Positions 4,378 through 6,250 of a DNA stretch of 6,250 bases are shown here, piece after piece. A program made the translations under genes and the position numbers. The DNA is taken from assembly GCA_003527965.1 (NCBI GenBank), contig DPVY01000048.1, positions 490 through 6,739 on the forward strand, read 5' to 3'. How positions within the stretch are numbered: position 1 is the stretch's first letter; every line of letters starts with the position of its first letter. Below the pieces are notes generated by a model, which was not told the DNA's origin, did no database searches, and saw only the letters and a list, made by a program, of their open reading frames with translations. This DNA comes from Fidelibacterota bacterium. Lineage in GTDB: Bacteria; Fidelibacterota; UBA2242.

Positions 4378-6250
4378 ATGATTTTTGCAAAATCTGATGG
4401 GACAACCCTTCAAAAACATATTAACGATTGTTTGCGAATCGCCGATATTTTGAATAGAGTATTACCTGAACTCGCAGCGTCAAGCTGCCTGGAAACGTTT
4501 TGGGACATGCTGTTTTATAGTATCTGTTTCCATGATATCGGAAAAATTCATCGGGAATTTCAGAAAGTATTAAAATCTCAACGAAACAATTGGCGGCGCC
4601 AGCGGCATGAAATCTATTCAGTGGCTTACGTAAAAAAACTGCTGCTGGATTCTTCAACGCTGGACCTTATCCGGCGTTCTATCCTCGCCCATCATAGACC
4701 GTTTGAAGAGTTGAAACAAAAATATAAAAGCCCGGATGAGATTAGAAATGAATTAGAATTAATCTATTTAGACAAGGCTTATCATCCTGAGGATTTTCAC
4801 GCCAACCTCAAGCATTGTTTTCCGCCATCGGATTTACAGGATATCTTTGCTTTTATAGAGCAGGTTGCTCACGATAGGAATATCCCTTTAGACGTTAAAG
4901 GAATTCTATATGATGATATTGCGAATCCGGTGGAGGAATTGATTTTTTATCAGAATGAGGAAAGTGGAAAAGACAGATCCTATTGGGGTGATATGCTGCT
5001 ATGGGGCGCATTGAAAATCTGCGATCATTACGGTTCGGCGGGAATCCAGAAAATTTACATACTGCGGGATGAACATTTTTCCTTTTTAGCACAGATGCAA
5101 AAAGCATTACAGCAAAAGGAAAAAGATTTTTATCGTCATCAGAAATTATGCTTTGAGAATGATGGAAACACTATATTGATCGCCCCCACCGGTTCCGGAA
5201 AAACAGAAGCCGCCGTTGGCTGGTTACGCAGACAACGCGAAAAATCAGAAGGTCGTATCTATTATGTGCTCCCATATACCGCATCTATCAATGCCATGCA
5301 TCAGCGTCTGGTAAATTCGATGGAAGGTGACATTTCTCCGATTGATTCCAAAGCTGTGGGAGTTCAGCACGGTAAATTAAGCCAGTATTTACAACATCTA
5401 TGGGAAGACGATAATACCTTCGGATTATCCGAAGATCGCAGAAAACAACTATTAAATCAGTATCGCAGCATGATTCACCCGGTAAAGGTTGTTACACCTT
5501 TTCAATTGCTAAAATATCTTTATGGCGTAAAAGGGTTCGAGATGGGTTTTGTTCAACTGGCCGGGGCAAAAATCATTCTGGATGAAATCCATGCCTATGA
5601 TGTTATTACCTTTGCACAATTGCTGGTGATGTTTGATTATCTTTCAAAACATCTCAATGTCTCTTTTCTGGTCATGTCGGCAACGATTCCATCTTTTATG
5701 CTCCGGCATCTTAAATCGGCTTTGAATGTATCTAAAGTTATTCGCGCGGATGTTGCCCTATGTGATTCTTTAAAACGACACAGAGTCGAGATTTGTGACG
5801 GTTCCATTTTTGATCAGTTTGATCGATTACAGAAATTATTGTCTCCGAATAAACGGGGGATTTTGGTCTGTAATACCGTTGCCCGAGCGCAGGAGTGTTT
5901 TTGTAGAATCAATCAACTGAATCTGTTATCGGAAGATCAAATCGTTGTTCTGCACGGGCGGTTTACGGCTCAGGATCGTCTAATCAAAGAACAAGCTGTA
6001 TCAAAGAAAGAAACCCGTTTGCTGATCGGTACCCAGGCTATTGAAGTAAGCCTGGACATCGATTACGATTTTATGATTACCGAGCCGGCGCCTATCGATG
6101 CCCTTTTGCAGCGATTCGGGCGGGTGAATCGCCGGAACCTGCAACTGGAACCCGCCCCGGTATTGATTTGTCGTGAAGGTGGAGAATATGACAAAATAAT
6201 TTATCCCGAAGCCGTGACCGAGCGAACGATTGCCGTGCTGGAATCTCAGG
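4378..6250 (+). CDS. cas3: CRISPR-associated nuclease-helicase Cas3 (3' end outside window)
   Basis: Cas3 is recruited by target-bound Cascade and unwinds and degrades the DNA. The frame is open for 624 codons from the ATG at 4378 and continues past the right edge. The N-terminal HD nuclease domain has its expected metal ligands: H14, H52-D53 (FHDIGKIH), H77 (RHE), H105-H106 (AHHRP) and D216 (KICDHYGSA). The SF2 helicase core follows: Walker A APTGSGKT (269-276), motif II DEIH (402-405), motif III SAT (434-436), motif V around GTQAIEVSLDID (551-562) and motif VI QRFGRVNRR (578-586). All catalytic residues expected in this part are present, so it should be active. What is missing is the C-terminal region after motif VI. 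The start has only a weak ribosome site (GAG at 4366-4368), and an in-frame stop at 4348-4350 limits upstream extension. HD and helicase domains are fused, as usual. Confidence 0.96.
   Translation, partial: MIFAKSDGTTLQKHINDCLRIADILNRVLPELAASSCLETFWDMLFYSICFHDIGKIHREFQKVLKSQRNNWRRQRHEIYSVAYVKKLLLDSSTLDLIRRSILAHHRPFEELKQKYKSPDEIRNELELIYLDKAYHPEDFHANLKHCFPPSDLQDIFAFIEQVAHDRNIPLDVKGILYDDIANPVEELIFYQNEESGKDRSYWGDMLLWGALKICDHYGSAGIQKIYILRDEHFSFLAQMQKALQQKEKDFYRHQKLCFENDGNTILIAPTGSGKTEAAVGWLRRQREKSEGRIYYVLPYTASINAMHQRLVNSMEGDISPIDSKAVGVQHGKLSQYLQHLWEDDNTFGLSEDRRKQLLNQYRSMIHPVKVVTPFQLLKYLYGVKGFEMGFVQLAGAKIILDEIHAYDVITFAQLLVMFDYLSKHLNVSFLVMSATIPSFMLRHLKSALNVSKVIRADVALCDSLKRHRVEICDGSIFDQFDRLQKLLSPNKRGILVCNTVARAQECFCRINQLNLLSEDQIVVLHGRFTAQDRLIKEQAVSKKETRLLIGTQAIEVSLDIDYDFMITEPAPIDALLQRFGRVNRRNLQLEPAPVLICREGGEYDKIIYPEAVTERTIAVLESQ

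Noticed and set aside
4421..5107. Two minus-strand open frames (4421-4657 and 4895-5107)
   Set aside because: Both lie opposite the well-supported HD domain of cas3 and show no recognisable family features.

Overview
The window holds the interference half of a type I CRISPR-Cas locus, all on the + strand, in the order cas6 - cas8 - cas7 - cas5 - cas3. The protein families match the 'Tneap' variant of subtype I-B: Cas8 of the Cst1 type, Cas7 of the Cst2/DevR type and Cas5t. The host is a bacterium with clear Shine-Dalgarno sites (AGGAGG, GGGAGG), a moderate to low GC content and very AT-rich intergenic DNA. The phylum cannot be fixed from this sequence. An anaerobic or thermophilic lineage, such as a Clostridia, Thermotogae or FCB-group relative, would fit but is a guess.

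Layout. Positions 1-65 read as the last 20 codons of an upstream gene. Positions 66-199 are AT-rich leader DNA, probably carrying the promoter. cas6 (200-1006) encodes the crRNA-processing endonuclease. It is followed at once by eight tandem copies of a 9-bp unit (1007-1076) and a possible 40-codon small ORF (1092-1214). The remaining genes are tightly packed: cas8 (1243-2625), cas7 (2635-3684, 9 nt after cas8) and cas5 (3686-4333, 1 nt after cas7). A 44-nt gap with a short perfect dyad follows, then cas3 (from 4378), which runs off the right edge after 624 codons.

How the genes work together. Cas6 cuts the CRISPR transcript. Cas8, Cas7, Cas5 and a small subunit form the Cascade complex on the crRNA and find target DNA. 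Cas3 (HD nuclease plus SF2 helicase) is then recruited to degrade it. No separate small-subunit gene is present. However, the 3' quarter of cas8 contains a near-perfect Shine-Dalgarno sequence (AGGAGGTG, 2252-2259) placed 6-8 nt ahead of an in-frame ATG (2266). That start would yield a 119-residue C-terminal protein, the size expected for Cas11. This nested gene is the most interesting observation in the window.

No CRISPR repeat, adaptation gene (cas1, cas2, cas4), tRNA, rRNA or transposase is visible here. The array and adaptation genes probably lie outside the window.
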